From contig JADJXR010000001.1 of the NCBI GenBank assembly GCA_016710285.1, forward strand, positions 2,978,501 to 3,042,500: DNA of 64,000 nt, read 5' to 3'. A program made the position numbers and the translations under genes. This stretch comes from Chlorobiota bacterium. Its GTDB lineage: Bacteria > Bacteroidota > Ignavibacteria > OLB7. Below the pieces are notes generated by a model. That model was not told where the DNA came from. It was given only the letters and a program-made list of their open reading frames with translations, and ran no database searches. This document shows positions 33,307 through 42,692 of this stretch, piece by piece. The number at the start of each line of letters is the position of its first letter. Within the stretch, counting starts at the first letter, position 1.

Positions 33307-35985
33307 ATGGCAGATCACGACGTTACAACAACGACCAACGGAAACGGGTACAGCGAGGACAGCATCAAGGTGCTGGAAGGGCTTGAAGCGGTGCGGAAAC
33401 GCCCGGCAATGTACATCGGCGACATCGGCGTTCGCGGCCTTCATCACCTTGTGTACGAGGTTGTTGACAACTCCATTGACGAAGCCCTTGCCGGCCGCTG
33501 CGACACCATCAGCGTCACCATCCACAAGGATAATTCCATCACCGTTAGCGACAACGGATCGGGAATCCCGGTGGGGATGCACCCCACCCAAAAAATCTCC
33601 ACGCTGCAAGTGGTGATGACCATCCTTCACGCCGGCGGAAAATTCGATAAAGATGCCTACAAGGTCTCCGGCGGATTGCACGGCGTGGGCGTTTCGGTGG
33701 TGAATGCTTTGTCGGAACACATGATCTCCACAATTAAGCGCGACGGGAAAATTTATCGCCAAGAATATCGCCAGGGAACCCCGCAAGGTGATGTTGTGGA
33801 AATTGGCACAACGTCCAAAAAAGAAACCGGGACCACCCAATGGTTCCGCCCCGATTCCAGCATTTTCAAAAACACGGAATATCGCTGGGATACGCTTGCC
33901 GAACGGATGCGCGAGCTTGCCTTCCTAAACCCCACCGTCACCATCACCATGACCGATGAACGGGAGGATGGAATCAGCGAAGTGTTCCATTATAAAGATG
34001 GCTTGGTCGGCTTCGTGAAATATATTGACAGCACCCGCACGGCCATGATAAAGCCAGTGATGATTTCCGGGGAAAAAGAAAACACCCCGGTGGAAATTTG
34101 CTTCCAATACAACAGCGGCTACAGCGAAAATGTGTTCAGCTACGTGAACGACATCAACACCCACGAAGGGGGGACGCACGTCAGCGGTTTCCGTTCGGCA
34201 CTGACGCGAACGTTGAACGCTTACGCGCAAAAAAATAAGCTGCTGAAAAATGAAAAACTGACGCTGACCGGCGAGGATTTTCGTGAGGGATTAACCGCGG
34301 TCATTTCCGTGAAAGTTGCCGAACCGCAATTTGAAGGCCAAACCAAAACCAAGCTGGGGAACAGCGAAGTTGACGGCATCGTCCGCTCCATTTTTGGCGA
34401 TGTGCTAACGCAATATTTGGAAGAAAATCCAAAAGTTGGGAAGGCAATTATTGATAAAGTTTTTTCGGCAGCGGAAGCGCGTGAAGCTGCGCGGAAATCG
34501 CGCGAGCTGGTGCGCCGCAAAAACGCAATGGAAAGCATGACGCTCCCCGGAAAACTTGCCGATTGCTCCATTGAAGACCCCGAACATTGTGAGATTTTCT
34601 TGGTGGAAGGCGACAGCGCCGGCGGGTGTTTTTCTGGAGATACAAAAATCGCGTTAGCTGATGGACGTAATCTCAATTTCTTTGAGCTACTTGCCGAGCA
34701 AGAAGCAGGGAAAGAGAATTTTTGCTATACGATTCGCCATAATGGGACGGTGGGGCTTGAGCGCATTATCAACGTGCGAATGACAAAGGCGAATGCTGAG
34801 GTTATTCGTGTCACCCTTGATAATGGGAAGCAAATCGTCTGCACTCCCGACCACCGATTTATGTTGCGGGACGGAAGCTATAAAGCCGCTGCGGAACTAA
34901 AAACCAGCGATTCGTTAATGCCGCTACATCGCAAACTCTCCGACATGAAGCAGCCGGGGATCACCATTAACGGGTATGAGATGGTGTGGAATCCGAAGTC
35001 TGAGTACAACAACACTCTTGCTGCCCTAAAAGAAATTGAGGTGACGTGCAACACGTTAGACCTTGCGGCATACCGCAATCACCGCATTGCCACGCGGAAT
35101 AAATCGCTGTTGAGTTTCGAGACCTTTTGCCAAAGATATTTTAATGGAGACACCAGCAAAGCCGTTGAGGCTGTTCAGAATTACAACCACCGAATTGTAA
35201 AAATTGAGCGGTTGGATCAGGGGATGGATGTCTATGATCTTGAAGTTCCCACAACCCATAATTTTGCCTTGGCCGATGGCGTGTTTGTGCACAACAGCGC
35301 AAAGTCCGCCCGCGACCGCCGTACGCAGGCAATTTTGCCGCTGCGTGGAAAGGTGCTGAACGTCCAAAAAGCGCGAATTAATAAGGTGCTGGAGAACGAA
35401 GAAATTCGCGCAATTTTTACCGCGCTTGGCGTGGGCTTCGGCGAAACGTTGGACATCAGCAAGGCCCGCTACGGCAAAGTAATCCTGATGGCCGATGCCG
35501 ACGTTGACGGCGCGCACATCCGCACCCTTCTGCTGACGCTTTTCTTCAATTATATGCGGGAGATGATCGAGGAAGGAAAGATCTATCTGGCCATGCCTCC
35601 ACTCTACAAAGTGAAGAAAGGGAAAGGGGAATATTATGCCTACGACGAGGCCGAGCGTGATGAAATCTTGAAACGCCTACGCAAGGACACCAGTGCCGCC
35701 GCCACCGCCGCCCCAACCGAAGAAGGGGAGGAGCCAGAGTATGAGGAGGTTGGCCGCACCCGCGACGGCATTGTCATCAGCCGATTTAAGGGGCTGGGAG
35801 AGATGAACCCTGAGCAGCTTTGGGCAACCACCATGAACCCCGACACCCGCACCCTGCAGCTGGTGACGATCGAGAACGCCCAGCACGCCGCCCATATCTT
35901 CGAGACGCTGATGGGGGATTCGGTGGAGCCGCGCCGCCAGTTTATCGAGCGGAACGCACGCTATGTTCGGAACCTAGACGTGTAG
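33307..35985 (+). CDS. gyrB: DNA gyrase subunit B interrupted by an intein
   Basis: The host GyrB (669 residues without the intein) supplies ATP-driven supercoiling. The GHKL ATPase domain has VVDNSIDEALAG, DNGSGIPVGMH and GLHGVGVSVVNAL. The transducer domain follows, and the TOPRIM domain has FLVEGDSAGG, LMADADVDGAHI and RFKGLGEMNPEQLW. In the TOPRIM domain, between GDSAGG and SAKSARDRR, the frame carries 223 extra residues (441-663) with intein motifs. No stop or frameshift breaks the frame, so activity depends on protein splicing. A short Ala/Glu-rich insertion (about residues 798-815) precedes the last motif. The gene ends in a strong terminator. Confidence 0.95.
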   Translation: MADHDVTTTTNGNGYSEDSIKVLEGLEAVRKRPAMYIGDIGVRGLHHLVYEVVDNSIDEALAGRCDTISVTIHKDNSITVSDNGSGIPVGMHPTQKISTLQVVMTILHAGGKFDKDAYKVSGGLHGVGVSVVNALSEHMISTIKRDGKIYRQEYRQGTPQGDVVEIGTTSKKETGTTQWFRPDSSIFKNTEYRWDTLAERMRELAFLNPTVTITMTDEREDGISEVFHYKDGLVGFVKYIDSTRTAMIKPVMISGEKENTPVEICFQYNSGYSENVFSYVNDINTHEGGTHVSGFRSALTRTLNAYAQKNKLLKNEKLTLTGEDFREGLTAVISVKVAEPQFEGQTKTKLGNSEVDGIVRSIFGDVLTQYLEENPKVGKAIIDKVFSAAEAREAARKSRELVRRKNAMESMTLPGKLADCSIEDPEHCEIFLVEGDSAGGCFSGDTKIALADGRNLNFFELLAEQEAGKENFCYTIRHNGTVGLERIINVRMTKANAEVIRVTLDNGKQIVCTPDHRFMLRDGSYKAAAELKTSDSLMPLHRKLSDMKQPGITINGYEMVWNPKSEYNNTLAALKEIEVTCNTLDLAAYRNHRIATRNKSLLSFETFCQRYFNGDTSKAVEAVQNYNHRIVKIERLDQGMDVYDLEVPTTHNFALADGVFVHNSAKSARDRRTQAILPLRGKVLNVQKARINKVLENEEIRAIFTALGVGFGETLDISKARYGKVILMADADVDGAHIRTLLLTLFFNYMREMIEEGKIYLAMPPLYKVKKGKGEYYAYDEAERDEILKRLRKDTSAAATAAPTEEGEEPEYEEVGRTRDGIVISRFKGLGEMNPEQLWATTMNPDTRTLQLVTIENAQHAAHIFETLMGDSVEPRRQFIERNARYVRNLDV
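34627..35295 (+). other. Mini-intein within GyrB
   Basis: The 223-residue insertion starts with Cys (CFSGDTKIAL, block A) and ends with VFVHN (block G), followed by Ser as the first C-extein residue. Block B TPDHRFMLRDG contains the T-x2-H motif and block F is DVYDLEVPTTHNFALADG. All residues needed for splicing are present. It closely resembles the cyanobacterial (Synechocystis) GyrB intein at the same insertion site, as far as I recall that sequence. The middle (about 100 residues, GITINGYEMVWNPK...) is too short for a homing endonuclease and has none of its motifs, so this is a mini-intein. The DNA is AT-richer than the flanking gyrB. Confidence 0.95.
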
Positions 35986-36016
35986 CGGCTGGACCACTCC
36001 GGCAAAAAAATCTTCT

Positions 36017-36055
36017 GGGGATACCTGACTTCTTGCAGGTATCCCCTTTGCTTTT
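36017..36055 (+). terminator. Intrinsic terminator of gyrB
   Basis: An 11-base perfect stem (GGGGATACCTG / CAGGTATCCCC, loop ACTTCTTG) is followed by TTTGCTTTT. Confidence 0.85.
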
Positions 36056-36076
36056 ACATCTTTTCTCTTACATTTG
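36048..36076 (+). promoter_or_regulatory. Bacteroidota-type promoter of pckA
   Basis: TTG at 36048-36050 and TACATTTG at 36069-36076 match TTG-N18-TAnnTTTG. The TTG lies in the T-run of the gyrB terminator. The pckA ATG is 155 bases downstream, leaving a long untranslated leader in which I see no riboswitch. Confidence 0.55.
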
Positions 36077-36231
36077 GTTTGCCGTCTGGGTGCGAACTTT
36101 GCATCCGCATTTCACCTTCAGAAATGCCCGACGGCCAGGCCAATCCACCAGCGTGGTGCTTGGCTTCGGTTCCCTTTCTGCTACCTTCAAAACGCAGTTC
36201 AACATATCCTACTAATTCTGGAGAACGCCGT

Positions 36232-37845
36232 ATGAGCAATGACGCAATCAGGCAACAATTGGAGGGGTTCGGTATCACGAACGTGGGGGAGATTATCTAC
36301 AACGGCACCACCGCGCGGCTGGTGGAGGAATCGGTGGTTCGTGGCGACGGGCACCTTACCCGTGGCGGCGCGCTTGCGGTGCTTACCGGGCAGCACACGG
36401 GCCGCTCGGTACAGGATCGCTTTGTTGTCCGCGAGCCATCAAGCGAAAATCACGTTTGGTGGGGATCGGTCAATCGCGAATTCCCGCAGGACAAATTCAA
36501 CGCACTGCTGGATAAAGCCAAAGGGTTCCTTGCTGGCAAAGATGTTTTCGTGGCCGATTGCTACGTCGGTGCCGACCCCCGTTACCGCCTGAACGTCCGC
36601 GTTGTCAACACCAACGCCTACCAGAATCTGTTCAGCCAAACCCTCTTCATCCCCCTTAGCAAAGCGGGGGGAAGCGATGCCAACTTTGCGCCCGATTTCA
36701 CCATCGTCCACGTCCCCTCGATGGAAGCGGACCCGGAAGTTGACGGAACCCGCACCGGCACGTTCATCCTGCTTGACCTTGGCCAAAAATTGATCTTGAT
36801 TGGCGGAACCTCCTATGCTGGCGAGATCAAAAAATCAATCTTCTCGGTGATGAACTACCTGCTTCCGTTGCGCGGTATCATGCCGATGCACTGCTCGGCC
36901 AACGTTGGGAAGGAAGGGGATGTTGCCGTGCTGTTCGGGTTGTCGGGAACCGGAAAAACCACACTCTCGGCCGACCCCAACCGCCTGCTGATTGGCGACG
37001 ACGAACATGGCTGGTCCGACGACGGTGTGTTCAATTTTGAGGGGGGGTGCTACGCAAAAGTGATTAAGCTGAGTGCCGAGGCCGAGCCGCAGATCTACGC
37101 CACCACCCAGATGTTCGGAACGATTCTGGAGAATGTGGTGGTGGACCCGGCAACCGGCGAAGTGGACCTTGACCAAGCCAAATACACCGAGAATACTCGC
37201 GCCGCCTATCCGCTTGATTTCATCCCGGGAATTGCGCCAGGTTCGGCTGGTGGCCATCCAAAAAATATCATCATGCTTACCGCCGATGCCTTCGGCGTGC
37301 TGCCGCCAATTTCAAAGCTGAGCACCCCGCAGGCGATGTACCAGTTCATCAGCGGCTACACCGCAAAGGTGGCTGGGACCGAGAAAGGCGTGACCGAACC
37401 GCAGCCAACATTTAGTGCCTGCTTCGGCGCGCCGTTTATGATCCATCACCCGTCGGTCTATGCCGGGTTGTTGGGGAAGAAGATTGAGGAGCACGGGGTG
37501 AACTGCTGGCTGGTGAACACCGGCTGGACCGGCGGACCGGCTGGCGTGGGAAGCCGGATGAAAATTGCCTACACTCGCGCCATGATTAACGCCGCGCTTG
37601 CCGGCCAGCTTGATACCGCCGAGTACCGCGAGGACCCGATCTTCGGCCTGATGGTTCCCACCAGCGTCCCGAACGTTCCGGACGAAGTCCTGAACCCACG
37701 CAACACCTGGAGCGACCCGAACGCCTACGATGACCAAGCCTACAAACTGGCAGGGTTGTTTATCGAGAACTTCAAGAAATTTGAGGAAGGAACTGCCGAG
37801 GAAATCCGCGCCGCCGCGCCGCGTGTCCGCGAAATGGCGGGGTAA
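36232..37845 (+). CDS. pckA: Phosphoenolpyruvate carboxykinase (ATP)
   Basis: PckA converts oxaloacetate and ATP to phosphoenolpyruvate, the first step of gluconeogenesis. The 537-residue protein has the usual length. It carries HTGRSVQDRFVV, the kinase-1a loop GLSGTGKTTLSADPNR, kinase-2 LIGDDEHGW, and NTGWTGGPAGVGSRM. These mark the ATP-dependent class rather than the GTP class. The frame stays open upstream, but the ATG at 36232 follows GGAGAACGCC and begins MSNDAIRQQLEGFG, which fits the family. Confidence 0.95.
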   Translation: MSNDAIRQQLEGFGITNVGEIIYNGTTARLVEESVVRGDGHLTRGGALAVLTGQHTGRSVQDRFVVREPSSENHVWWGSVNREFPQDKFNALLDKAKGFLAGKDVFVADCYVGADPRYRLNVRVVNTNAYQNLFSQTLFIPLSKAGGSDANFAPDFTIVHVPSMEADPEVDGTRTGTFILLDLGQKLILIGGTSYAGEIKKSIFSVMNYLLPLRGIMPMHCSANVGKEGDVAVLFGLSGTGKTTLSADPNRLLIGDDEHGWSDDGVFNFEGGCYAKVIKLSAEAEPQIYATTQMFGTILENVVVDPATGEVDLDQAKYTENTRAAYPLDFIPGIAPGSAGGHPKNIIMLTADAFGVLPPISKLSTPQAMYQFISGYTAKVAGTEKGVTEPQPTFSACFGAPFMIHHPSVYAGLLGKKIEEHGVNCWLVNTGWTGGPAGVGSRMKIAYTRAMINAALAGQLDTAEYREDPIFGLMVPTSVPNVPDEVLNPRNTWSDPNAYDDQAYKLAGLFIENFKKFEEGTAEEIRAAAPRVREMAG

Positions 37846-37880
37846 GCAAGCGGGATAGAGGGGAAGGATAGAGATGAAAA

Positions 37881-37931
37881 AAACAACACCGGGAGAATTG
37901 CACCGCCAATCCTTCCGGTGTTGTTTTTTTT
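37881..37931 (+). terminator. Intrinsic terminator of pckA
   Basis: The inverted repeat AACAACACCGG / CCGGTGTTGTT, with a 17-base interior, is followed by TTTTTTT. It starts 37 bases after the pckA stop. Confidence 0.85.
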
Positions 37932-37975
37932 GAGGGTCGCCGTCCCGACAAAAATCGGGGACACTACCGTACGGG

Positions 37976-38235
37976 TAGCCGAAGGTCTTTAGCCTTCGGC
38001 GTCTCGCTCCCTGGGCAGGCTAAAGACCTGCCGCTACCGCGCGGGTAGCCGTCCCGACCTTCGTCGGGATTGATAAAAGGTCTTTAGCCTTCGGCGTCTC
38101 GCTCCCTGGGCAGGCTAAAGACCTGCCGCTACCGCGCGGGTAGCCGTCCCGACCTTCGTCGGGATTGATAAAAGGTCTTTAGCCTTCGGTGTCTCGCTCC
38201 CTGGGCAGGCTAAAGACCTGCCGCTACCGCGCGGG
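37976..38235. repeat. 95 bp tandem repeat of TCTTTAG-loop hairpins, about 2.7 units
   Basis: Three near-identical units (period 95) each contain three hairpins: GCCGAAGG-TCTTTAG-CCTTCGGC, GGCAGG-CTAAAGA-CCTGCC, and GTCCCGAC-CTTC-GTCGGGA. The first copy lacks the third hairpin's usual spacer. The array fills the space between pckA and the end of the TonB-dependent receptor-like gene. Nothing codes here. Confidence 0.9.
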
Positions 38236-38243
38236 TCGCCGCC

Positions 38244-40286
38244 TTAATCCACAAACGCCCACGTCACGCTCAGGTAGAGCGCGCGCTCCCAGATTGGGTA
38301 GCGATAGAGCGACCAAAATTCCGCGTCAAGAATGTTCCGAAGCTCGGCACGCAGGTACGCATCGCCAAGCCGGGCGCGGGCATAAACCCCCCAGTTTGGA
38401 TAAAGCTGCTCCGGCTGCCGCGCCGCCGTTCTTGGATAGATAAACTCACCGCTCATCACCTCATACTCCGCCCCTTGCAGCTCCGTTTGGAATTCCAACG
38501 TTGTTCCAACACGCAAGTTCAAATTCCCCTGGACCAATCGGAACTCACCGTATAAATCTCCGCTTCCGTGAAATGCCGGAAACCGCTTGTCGCTATCGGG
38601 AAGAAGGGTTCCAAGAAGGTGAATGTCAAGCCGAAGAATGCTGAGCGGAATGCTTGCGCGAAGGTCCGCAGCGGTGATGGTGTGGGCCTTAAGGTTGGCG
38701 TTGCCGGCACGGGGCGTTGCCTGGCGCAGATACGCCGCGCCGCGCAGCCAAACCCCGCCGCCACGAAGCTCGCCCCCCGCCTCCAGAAACGACGACGTAA
38801 ACCACTGGCTGAACGCGCTGTTGCTGTCGGGAAGGGACCACACGGGGACCACTGGAGTGCTGTTCAGTTCGATGCTTTGCCGGTAGGAACCAAACAGCCG
38901 CACCGAATCCCCCAGCCGCAGATTTCCTTCCCCTGCCAACGAGAAGTAATCGCCGCCACGGCTTCGGTGAATTTTTGCCGCGCCGCTTACTTCGGCAACG
39001 TCCGACGCGTTCAAGCTCAGCATTCCACCGGCTTCCAGATAGAGCTTTCCGTTGCCGTGCAATTCGGCCAGGCCGTTGGCTTCCAGCAGTGCGAACGCCA
39101 GCGGCAATCGCGCAGCAATCCTTCCTCCAAGAAGGTCCCGCCGCATCATGGTGGGTTGGTCCTCCACGGTGTCAATCGGGGCAAGGGTGTCGGCCACCAG
39201 CAGGCTTCGCTCGGCAAAGGAGTAGTAAAGGTTGGCATCGAACCGTGTGGTGCTGTCGCCGCCGTTCCTCTCGGTGCTTTGCGTGGTTCCCAGCAACGGA
39301 TGCCATTGGGCGGAGAGGGTAAGGTCGTGGCGAAGCGTTTCGTCGTGCAGTTCGCCGTGGCGCACGGCGGCCCCGACGCTTTGTGGGTTGAACGCGCTTT
39401 CCGGAGTCAGCCCGCCGTTGGCTCCGTGGGTGTGGTCGCTGAACAACTCCGTCAGTGCCAGCCCCAGCCCCGCCGATGGCCGCCACCGGACGGTTCCGCG
39501 CGCGCTCCAGCCGGAAACATCTTGGTTGCCATACGCGCCATCGCTGGGCATCCGCCGGAAGCCAAGATTGATGTTTGTTGTGGCCGAGGTGTTGCGGGCA
39601 AACGTGAGGTCCGCCCCGGTGTTGTTATTCGGACCTTGGATATACCACACCCTGGCGTAGCTTCCAACAACGTCGAACGCTGGCGCAACCATGTTCACCC
39701 CCATCAACGCCTCGCCGCTTCCGTACAGCAGCGCGCGCGCACCGGAAAGCACCTCCATCCGCTCGGTGAACTCCGCCGGATAAAACTCCAACTCCATTGC
39801 GTCCCGTTCAAGGTCCCGCAGCGGTCGGCCGTTGAAGGCCGTGGAAAGTGCGTCGGTGGCCGCGCCAAGAATGCTGAACCCACGGCGCAACCCCGGCGCA
39901 CCGTGCGACAACAGATAGGCGGGCAGATACGGGCGGAGAAGATCGGTTGCCGTGTAGTAGCTCTGCCACGCCATTTCGCGGTTGCTCAACAGCTGATATC
40001 CACTTTCCCCGCGTGCCGGAACCACGCTCCCCAACGGCGCGCCAATCCGCACCGAAAGAAGCTCCTGGCGAAGCGAGTCGCCAGCGCGCGCAACGGTGTC
40101 GGCGGGGGAGGGGTTGGTGGATGTTGTGTCGCCCACGGGTTGCGCTGCTGCGGGTCCGGCGCACGCCATTGCCAGCGCGATCACCACCAGCCCCCGCACA
40201 AGCGTCAGCCCGGTCCACCGTGGCGCAAGCAAGCGTTGTGCAAGCAATGCGAAGCCGTTCGTCATGGCCGTTGGGATGCTTCTCAC
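38244..40286 (-). CDS. TonB-dependent receptor-like outer-membrane protein
   Basis: The 680-residue protein has a basic leader and a hydrophobic signal (LVVIALAMACAGPAAAQ, ending near residue 49). A plug-like domain follows (FSILGAATDALSTAFNGRPL ... RMEVLSGARALLYGSGEALMG, the RIEVLRGPxSxLYG pattern), then a long strand-rich barrel ending in YLSVTWAFVD. The start is GTG at 40286, overlapping the ppa stop (GTGA); an ATG at 40265 is possible and would shorten the leader. The barrel is short compared with typical TonB receptors and no TonB box was recognised. The substrate is unknown. Confidence 0.75.
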   Translation of the reverse strand: MRSIPTAMTNGFALLAQRLLAPRWTGLTLVRGLVVIALAMACAGPAAAQPVGDTTSTNPSPADTVARAGDSLRQELLSVRIGAPLGSVVPARGESGYQLLSNREMAWQSYYTATDLLRPYLPAYLLSHGAPGLRRGFSILGAATDALSTAFNGRPLRDLERDAMELEFYPAEFTERMEVLSGARALLYGSGEALMGVNMVAPAFDVVGSYARVWYIQGPNNNTGADLTFARNTSATTNINLGFRRMPSDGAYGNQDVSGWSARGTVRWRPSAGLGLALTELFSDHTHGANGGLTPESAFNPQSVGAAVRHGELHDETLRHDLTLSAQWHPLLGTTQSTERNGGDSTTRFDANLYYSFAERSLLVADTLAPIDTVEDQPTMMRRDLLGGRIAARLPLAFALLEANGLAELHGNGKLYLEAGGMLSLNASDVAEVSGAAKIHRSRGGDYFSLAGEGNLRLGDSVRLFGSYRQSIELNSTPVVPVWSLPDSNSAFSQWFTSSFLEAGGELRGGGVWLRGAAYLRQATPRAGNANLKAHTITAADLRASIPLSILRLDIHLLGTLLPDSDKRFPAFHGSGDLYGEFRLVQGNLNLRVGTTLEFQTELQGAEYEVMSGEFIYPRTAARQPEQLYPNWGVYARARLGDAYLRAELRNILDAEFWSLYRYPIWERALYLSVTWAFVD

Positions 40287-40864
40287 GAATGGGTTTTCGG
40301 GGTTGCAAGGACTTCATGCAACGGGGTTCCGGCAGCAACCTTCGCGTACCGTTCCATGGCTTCGTGGATCACTTGGTGGGCGTAGTCAACGTCGCCCCAG
40401 CCGTCAATGCTGGTGCTTTTTCCTTCCAGAGTTTTGTAGATGGAGAAGAAGTGCTCCAACTCCACTTTCTCATGCGGCTTCATATTCTCCAGCGAGGCGT
40501 AGTGCTGGTAGCGTTGGTCGCGTGCGGCCACGGTGATGATCTTGTCGTCGGGGATCCCGCTGTCGGTCATCCGCATCACCCCGATTGGGCGGGCCTCAAT
40601 CAAGCAGCCGGTGAAGGTCGGTTCGTCGGTCAGCACCAGGATGTCCAGCGGGTCGCCATCAACGTACAGGGTGCTTGGCACAAACCCGTAGGCGGTGGGG
40701 TAGTGCATCGGCGAGTAGAGGACCCGGTCGAGCTTGAAGCAGTTGTACTTCGGGACGTACTCATACTTGCTGCGCGAGCCACGCGGAATCTCGATAATCC
40801 CGTTGACAATCTGGGGAACGTTGGCCCCCGATGGAATCTGGAGCAAAGGAATTGGTGAGGTCAT
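40283..40864 (-). CDS. ppa: Inorganic pyrophosphatase, family I
   Basis: The 193-residue enzyme hydrolyses pyrophosphate in the cytoplasm. It has the family I active-site signature DGDPLDILVL (metal-binding aspartates), the conserved IPRGSRSKYEYVP start and YPTAYGFVPSTL. It is slightly longer than the E. coli enzyme. Its stop overlaps the start of the TonB-dependent receptor-like gene by four bases, so the two are cotranscribed despite unrelated functions. Confidence 0.93.
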   Translation of the reverse strand: MTSPIPLLQIPSGANVPQIVNGIIEIPRGSRSKYEYVPKYNCFKLDRVLYSPMHYPTAYGFVPSTLYVDGDPLDILVLTDEPTFTGCLIEARPIGVMRMTDSGIPDDKIITVAARDQRYQHYASLENMKPHEKVELEHFFSIYKTLEGKSTSIDGWGDVDYAHQVIHEAMERYAKVAAGTPLHEVLATPKTHS

Positions 40865-40903
40865 ACTGTTGCCTGCTGGGAAAGGGGAGCGTGTTTGTGT
40901 GAA

Positions 40904-41284
40904 TTATGGTTGATCGTTGTTGTTGGGCGCTTCTTCGATTTCAAACGGGAGCTGGTCCTCGGGGGTGTAGCGTTTGTGGGGGATGCGAAGCCGCTGCACC
41001 GGCTGGCCGCCAATCAGGTGCGATTCGATGATCTCATCAATATCCGCCGTGGTTACGCCCCCATACCAGACGTTGTCGGGATAGACGACCATTGCCGCGC
41101 CGTACTCGCAGGCATCCAAGCAGCCGGCGGAGTTTGCGCGCATTGTTCCGTGAAGGCGGCGCTCTTTCAGTGCCTGCTTGAACTGCGAGCGAAGCTCCTC
41201 GCTCCCGCAATTCTTGCACGACCCTCGCGGATGCCCGGGCTCACGTTCGTTGGTGCAGATAAAGAGATGTTTGGCGTAACGCAT
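40904..41284 (-). CDS. [2Fe-2S] ferredoxin, thioredoxin-like
   Basis: The 126-residue protein has the thioredoxin-like [2Fe-2S] ferredoxin pattern: Cys10, Cys23 and, later, Cys55 and Cys59 in AGCLDACEYG, with an extra Cys26 in CKNC. The VYPDNVWYGGVTTADIDEII motif after the cluster site is typical. It probably transfers electrons, and no redox partner gene lies beside it. The C-terminus is acidic and disordered. The frame is open to 41671, but the ATG at 41282-41284 begins MRYAKHLFICTN, the family start. Confidence 0.85.
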   Translation of the reverse strand: MRYAKHLFICTNEREPGHPRGSCKNCGSEELRSQFKQALKERRLHGTMRANSAGCLDACEYGAAMVVYPDNVWYGGVTTADIDEIIESHLIGGQPVQRLRIPHKRYTPEDQLPFEIEEAPNNNDQP

Positions 41285-41399
41285 AGCTGGAAAATTGCTG
41301 GTTAGGAATGGCTGTCGGGTAATGAACAGCGGTTGATGTTTTTTGGGGGGAGGAGGAGAAGAGGGAAGGCCACCACGCGTGGCTTCCGTTCCGCTCCCG

Positions 41400-42692
41400 T
41401 TATCCTTTGTACTGGTATTTGTCCCCAAGCGGGATTGCGGTGGCCAGCCGGTAATCGCCAAAACCGTTGTCGTCAACGAAGGTGAGGCGAAGGTTGCGCT
41501 GGCCGTAGTATTGCCACACCTCCACCGCGCGCCCGTCGCGGCGGAAGGGGTCGCGCTGGACGTTGTCCGGCTGGCCGTAGATGATGTACACGCGGCCCAT
41601 GTCGGTAAGCCAGCCGGCGGCGTAGCTGCGGAACTTGTCGTTGGCGTATTCAATCCGCCGGAAGTACTCAATCATCGCTTCATTTTTTTGCGTTCCTGTG
41701 GTGGGGTCAAGCCGTTCCCAGAAGGCCGCATATCGCCGTTTCTTTTCGTCGAAACTTGATCCGCTGCGGATGTCGTCCACCTCACTCTGGGTTGCGACGT
41801 AGCGGAGTTGCACGATCTTTTCATCCAGCTCGGCCTCGGTCAGCGGCATTCCATCCAACGACTCGGCAACGCGAATCAACCGCGCCGATGTTGCCAACGC
41901 GTTGTTGGTGTCGGCGGCGGTGGTGGCCTTCAGCTCCACGTTGAACAACCCTTTGGCAAGATTCTTCGACGGCAACCGAACCCACGCTTGCGAACGCCCC
42001 GTGGGAAGCGATTTCGGGAAGGAGAGCGAGGCGACGGGATCGCCTTTTGGAGTGCTGTAGTTTGCCGTCAGCCGGAAGGCGGTGTCGCTGGTGTTGTTGT
42101 AGGCTTCAAAAAACAGGAAGTAGCCGTCGGGAAGGGTGCTGATATTCTCGGTGAACATCGGGGTGATGGTGTGCCCGCTCCCGTTCTCCCGAATTTTGGA
42201 GACCAGCATCAACCCGCTGAGCGCGAACCGTTCGGCAAGGTAATCGCGCACGGTGGCGTTGCGGCGGATTGTTCCGGCAAGGTTGTTTTTCACGTCCACA
42301 ATCTCCGCCGTGGCGGTGTAGTTTCCGGGGGGGAGGAATGCCTTCCGCTGGAAGAATTCGTAGCGTGCCGGCCGCCCAACGGTGGCATCGTAGGAAGCGG
42401 TGGAAAGGTCGCGGGTGAAGGTGGTGTCCAGCCATTTTTTCCCTTCCCCCTGCACGGTGAAGGTGACCTGGTAGCGGGCTTGGTACTTCCCGCCGTTGCG
42501 CTCAAACTTTAGCGTGGCGTAGGGGAGTGCCAGATAGAGGTCCATCCGCGCAGAATCCTTTGTTCTGCCGGCAAAAGGGATGGCATCAAAAAAGATACTT
42601 TCCCGGTCCAGCGATTGCGCGGCAAGCGGACCAACGAGCGGTACGGCCACCACTGCGGCCCACAACCCAATCACAAGCAAAACTTGTCTCAT
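41400..42692 (-). CDS. Exported GWxTD domain protein
   Basis: The protein (about 430 residues) has a signal peptide (VLLVIGLWAAVVAVPLVGPLAAQ) and ends in a GWxTD domain with YAAGWLTDMGRVYIIYGQPD, followed by VEVWQYYGQRNLRLTFVDDNGFGDY. The middle contains beta-rich repeats such as PPGNYTATAEIVDVKNNLAG. GWxTD proteins are exported and uncharacterised, and frequent in FCB-group bacteria. The ATG at 42692 (AGCAATG upstream on the coding strand) is preferred over a TTG two codons earlier. Confidence 0.85.
   Translation of the reverse strand: MRQVLLVIGLWAAVVAVPLVGPLAAQSLDRESIFFDAIPFAGRTKDSARMDLYLALPYATLKFERNGGKYQARYQVTFTVQGEGKKWLDTTFTRDLSTASYDATVGRPARYEFFQRKAFLPPGNYTATAEIVDVKNNLAGTIRRNATVRDYLAERFALSGLMLVSKIRENGSGHTITPMFTENISTLPDGYFLFFEAYNNTSDTAFRLTANYSTPKGDPVASLSFPKSLPTGRSQAWVRLPSKNLAKGLFNVELKATTAADTNNALATSARLIRVAESLDGMPLTEAELDEKIVQLRYVATQSEVDDIRSGSSFDEKKRRYAAFWERLDPTTGTQKNEAMIEYFRRIEYANDKFRSYAAGWLTDMGRVYIIYGQPDNVQRDPFRRDGRAVEVWQYYGQRNLRLTFVDDNGFGDYRLATAIPLGDKYQYKG

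Noticed and set aside
38568..40385. 605-codon plus-strand frame opposite the TonB receptor-like gene.
   Set aside because: Antisense shadow with low-complexity, proline/arginine-rich translation and no domain.
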